From Desulfobulbus sp. (GTDB lineage: Bacteria > Desulfobacterota > Desulfobulbia > Desulfobulbales > Desulfobulbaceae): a stretch of DNA of 32,945 nt. The DNA is taken from assembly GCA_003604995.1 (NCBI GenBank), contig QZJD01000050.1:1-32945 (forward strand), given 5' to 3'. The translations under genes and the position numbers were made by a program. Below, piece after piece: positions 30,626 through 32,945 of the stretch. Position 1 is the stretch's first letter; each line of letters starts with the position of its first letter. Below the pieces are notes generated by a model. That model saw only the letters and a program-made list of their open reading frames with translations, did not search any database and was not told the origin of the DNA.

Positions 30626-31763
30626 GATATTTCTCCCTGTGCTGCCGGTACAGACGGTAACATACGTCCGGGTCAGCCGCATCCAGTTTTCCGAATTTTG
30701 CCATTACGGCGGCCGGGCAACCGCCGGCGCAAAGCCCAGTGTAGGCGCATTCTCGGCAGTTTGCCAGTGAGCTCAGTGGTATCCCGGTGAGATTGCGGAC
30801 AGAATTAATTGCGGAATGATGCAGCCACGCTTTCTGCAGGGGATCGATGCCGATCTTACCCATGATCATTGACGGCAAGAGATTACAGGGAACCATGGTC
30901 CCGTCATGCAAGACGGCCATCTTGCTGAATACGCCTCCGCAGGAACTCAGGGTTCCGCGTCCGGACATTTGGATTTCGCCACGGGCCAGCCGATCATCCA
31001 GATCGGCAAAATGATTCGCCAGGGCCAGCGGGCCGGCCGTGGCACTGATGCGATTATCGTAGCGTCTGTTCAGCTTGGCAAGGGTTGAGCTGGCCAGCCG
31101 GCGTTCTTCCTCGGTTATGAGCACGTCCTGACCTGTACAGCGGGCTGTGCCCATCTGCTCGGCCTCGTTGGTGCTGAACCCTGGGAGGCCCAGGTCATCG
31201 AGGAGGAGTTTGGCAATATTTTCAAGGTCATGCACGTTGTGGTGATTGACGGTTACCCGTACCGTCACCGGAATCCCTGCATCCCGGAGCAGGAGCAAGC
31301 CGCGCATGGCACGGCCGAAACTGTTCGGAGGCCTGCTTTTGTTATGGACATCGGCATTTGAGCCATCTATGGAAACCTGGATTGAATCGAGGCGAAGACG
31401 ACGCTTGCTGATGGACAAAGCGACAATAGTCTTCTCGGTGATCAGCGTGCCATTGGTCAGCAGACTGTAGCGCATTCTGTTTTCGATAATGGCGTCTATC
31501 AGTTCAAACAGATCGGGCCTGGTAAACACTTCGCCGCCGCTGAGGGTGACCCGCTGGACAGCGAGTTCTCCTAATTCCGCAAAAAAAATCAGCCAGCGAT
31601 CCGTGGGCAGGTCGGACAACGAAACCATTTCATTGTTATAATAACAGTAACGGCAGCGAAGGTTGCACCTTCCGGTAAGTGAAATATCAACACTTTGCGG
31701 GCGAGATACGGTTCTCCGCGGCTGAAGAATTGGGTCAGACATTGCCCTGTGATCAGTTGCCAT
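30612..31763 (-). CDS. Radical SAM/SPASM peptide maturase, first of two
   Basis: A 383-residue enzyme with ligands C33, C37 and C40 (CNLRCRYC) and SAM-binding GGEV at 76-79. Its SPASM region has CGGVFSKMAVLHDGTMVPC, then CRECAYTGLCAGGC, then a final Cys (DVCYRL). The start at ATG 31763 overlaps the preceding PqqD-like gene by 11 nt, indicating translational coupling. ATG 31742 (MSDPILQPRR) is an alternative. It differs clearly from the second maturase outside the motifs, so the two probably carry out different steps on the same substrate. Confidence 0.9.
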   Translation of the reverse strand: MATDHRAMSDPILQPRRTVSRPQSVDISLTGRCNLRCRYCYYNNEMVSLSDLPTDRWLIFFAELGELAVQRVTLSGGEVFTRPDLFELIDAIIENRMRYSLLTNGTLITEKTIVALSISKRRLRLDSIQVSIDGSNADVHNKSRPPNSFGRAMRGLLLLRDAGIPVTVRVTVNHHNVHDLENIAKLLLDDLGLPGFSTNEAEQMGTARCTGQDVLITEEERRLASSTLAKLNRRYDNRISATAGPLALANHFADLDDRLARGEIQMSGRGTLSSCGGVFSKMAVLHDGTMVPCNLLPSMIMGKIGIDPLQKAWLHHSAINSVRNLTGIPLSSLANCRECAYTGLCAGGCPAAVMAKFGKLDAADPDVCYRLYRQHREKYHDRL

Positions 31764-32037
31764 CGAATATTTCCAGCAGGAAATCCGGTGCCAGTGATTC
31801 AATAAAAAGTTTTGTATCCGCCGATGCCTGCTCTATAGATACATCCCTGTAATTCCCGACCAGATATGCAATAATCTCGTCTGCGGTACGGGAGGTTGAG
31901 AGAAAAAGCCAGAGTTCGAGGCCAGTCAGGTTGACCACCGATGTCTTGTCCGTGTCCGGATTGTATAATACCGCACCGTCCTCTTCAATTCCGCAAGAGA
32001 CGACCGGATTTGCCTGATAACGCTTGGGTAGGTTCAT
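31753..32037 (-). CDS. PqqD-like peptide-binding chaperone (second in order)
   Basis: 94 residues. The start is ATG 32037 (MNLPKRYQANPVV), with AAAGG close upstream. The in-frame ATG at 32118 would overlap the other PqqD gene and lacks support. NPVVSCGIEEDGAVLYNPDTDKTSVVNLTGLELWLFL and TADEIIAYLVGNY have the strand-turn-helix layout of the PqqD/RRE domain, which binds leader peptides and presents them to radical SAM maturases. It overlaps the first maturase gene by 11 nt, so the two proteins are probably partners. Confidence 0.85.
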   Translation of the reverse strand: MNLPKRYQANPVVSCGIEEDGAVLYNPDTDKTSVVNLTGLELWLFLSTSRTADEIIAYLVGNYRDVSIEQASADTKLFIESLAPDFLLEIFDGN

Positions 32038-32080
32038 GAAACCTTTTGTTGTTCCGTATGATGGAGGTGAATATGCGCAT

Positions 32081-32374
32081 TCATCGCCGGTCGTTCCATT
32101 CGAAACCAATAAAACCATCGAGAGCCAGCAGGTTCAGCAGGTCAAAAACATCATTTGCCACCGTATCAGGAACATCGTGAAATTGTTCGGTTACTTGCGC
32201 GATGATATCCTGAATACTGTTTTTACCATCAGCCTTTTCCCATATTAGCACGGCGGTTCTGTTGGTCAAGGCCAAGGCAGTAGCGTTGTCAGCGTTCACC
32301 AGTACCATTTCGCCTTCAATAATTTTCCGGGCAAGGACAGACGGGTTATGCAGGGGCTTTGCTGATAATTCCAT
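32081..32374 (-). CDS. PqqD-like peptide-binding chaperone (first in order)
   Basis: 97 residues with a textbook PqqD pattern: EGEMVLVNADNATALALTNRTAVLIWEKADGKNSIQDIIAQV, then VANDVFDLLNLLALDGFIG. It should bind the precursor leader (RRE function). It is the first gene of the cassette, 43 nt before the second PqqD-like gene. The ribosome site is poor. Having two different PqqD proteins and two maturases suggests one chaperone per maturase, which is an inference. Confidence 0.88.
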   Translation of the reverse strand: MELSAKPLHNPSVLARKIIEGEMVLVNADNATALALTNRTAVLIWEKADGKNSIQDIIAQVTEQFHDVPDTVANDVFDLLNLLALDGFIGFEWNDRR

Positions 32375-32439
32375 GACGCTTTGCTGGTGTCTTTTCAGAT
32401 GCTTGGCGGAAAATCGTTCTTAACGCATTTTCGTTATTA

Positions 32440-32468
32440 TTTTTAATGATGAAAGATGGTTGTTGCAA
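32440..32468 (-). promoter_or_regulatory. Weak candidate promoter for the peptide cassette
   Basis: On the minus strand, TTGCAA (32468-32463) and TAAAAA (32445-32440) are 17 nt apart in an A/T-rich stretch. The 32375-32589 gap holds no gene that I can support and is clearly more A/T-rich than its surroundings. Confidence 0.4.
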
Positions 32469-32590
32469 GGTAAATGAGAAAGCAGTGAATTCGTAATGAG
32501 GAAAAATGAATATTGCAAATGATTGCAACTGACGGGCATCATAACAAAAAAACTCATACGGAAAAACGTAAGGGACTTTGGTATAAGAAT

Positions 32591-32706
32591 TCGGCGGCGA
32601 CCTACTCTCCCACCCAGTCACCCGTGCAGTACCATCGGCGCTGGAGAGATTGACTTCCGTGCTCGGCAATGAGAGCGGGTGGGGCCTCTCCGCAATGGTG
32701 ACGGAG
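32591..32706 (-). pseudogene. Diverged, probably non-functional 5S rRNA copy
   Basis: The 3' two thirds match the neighbouring 5S copy closely (GGGAGAGTAGGTCGCCGCCGA end). The conserved loop region reads CATTGCCGAGCACGG with an inserted base, where normal 5S, including the copy at 32860, has CATTCCGAACACGG. GAAGTTAAG has become GAAGTCAAT. The 5' end does not pair with the 3' strand of helix I (expected near TTCGGCGG). The 5' limit is approximate. It lies after the rRNA terminator. Confidence 0.75.
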
Positions 32707-32813
32707 GCTGAAGCTGTTGAGGCTGAAGACTGTTAGGGGTCGGCTGCGCCGGAAGTCAGGTGCTTTGGGGTGCGCCTGCGAACCCCAACAGTCATGCTTG
32801 TTTTCGTTACCAT

Positions 32814-32848
32814 AAAAAAACCCCCGAGCCCGTGAGGGCAGGGGGGTT
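32814..32848 (-). terminator. Intrinsic terminator of the rRNA operon
   Basis: On the minus strand an AACCCCC stem pairs with GGGGGTT (plus-strand arms 32821-32825 and 32842-32846) around an inner GCCC-TCAC-GGGC hairpin and ends in seven T residues (plus-strand A run 32814-32820). It follows the 5S gene by about 12 nt. A second small hairpin (TTGGGGT/AACCCCAA, 32765-32788) lies just beyond. Confidence 0.85.
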
Positions 32849-32859
32849 GGTATAAGAAT

Positions 32860-32945
32860 TCGGCGGCGACCTACTCTCCCACACAGTCACCCGTGCAGTA
32901 CCATCGGCGCTGGAGAGCTTAACTTCCGTGTTCGGAATGGGAACG
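32860..32945 (-). rRNA. rrf: 5S ribosomal RNA (partial, cut by the window end)
   Basis: The 3' part of a normal 5S rRNA. It keeps the conserved CGTTCCCATTCCGAACACGG, GAAGTTAAGC, GCGCCGATGGTACTGC and GTGGGAGAGTAGGTCGCCGCC stretches (minus strand). The 5' end lies outside the window. It is probably the last gene of an rRNA operon transcribed into the window. Confidence 0.95.

Overview
The window looks chromosomal, GC-rich, and most like a Desulfobacterota (formerly Deltaproteobacteria) genome, possibly near Desulfobulbales. This is inferred from the translation/RNA-processing gene order (ffh-rpsP-khpA-rimM-trmD-SPOUT methyltransferase-rplS-rnhB-yraN), a GEMM-type riboswitch, and dispersed structured repeats of a style I associate with this group. 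No database search was possible.

Left part (1-5.6 kb). The 3' end of a tRNA (probably Pro) and its terminator are followed by a CDP-alcohol phosphatidyltransferase. Next come a promoter, a 171-bp fold-back repeat and a GEMM-I cyclic-dinucleotide riboswitch, placed in front of two exported proteins (a parallel beta-helix protein and an unrecognised secreted protein). A minus-strand zinc-ribbon/TSCPD protein (the tail module of B12-dependent ribonucleotide reductase) then faces a corrinoid adenosyltransferase, whose start codon abuts a dispersed repeat.

Middle part (5.7-22.9 kb). This is conserved housekeeping: ileS-lspA-fabD; then a long, tightly packed operon from ffh through rplS, rnhB, yraN, pdxA and tmk to a TPR lipoprotein and a LolB-like lipoprotein; then a WecA-type glycosyl-1-phosphate transferase and pyrF. 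Several starts are refined to GTG or internal ATG codons on ribosome-binding-site evidence. rnhB has no ATG start and overlaps the rplS terminator.

Right part (22.9-32.9 kb), all on the minus strand. An EamA transporter, an inositol-monophosphatase-family enzyme, rsmI and a membrane diguanylate cyclase lie downstream of a six-gene peptide-modification (RiPP) cassette. In transcription order the cassette is PqqD-like, PqqD-like, radical SAM/SPASM, radical SAM/SPASM, a 75-residue Cys/Gly/Pro-rich precursor peptide with repeated CxPTGNGA units, and a 538-residue protein that joins an HPr-kinase-like P-loop domain to an S26 signal-peptidase-like Ser/His protease domain. I relate the set to the SynChlorMet (Scm) cassettes from memory. 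The kinase/protease fusion in one frame with the cassette is the most novel feature I see.

The window ends in two 5S rRNA copies on the minus strand: a normal one cut by the window edge, then a terminator, then a diverged duplicate that is probably non-functional.
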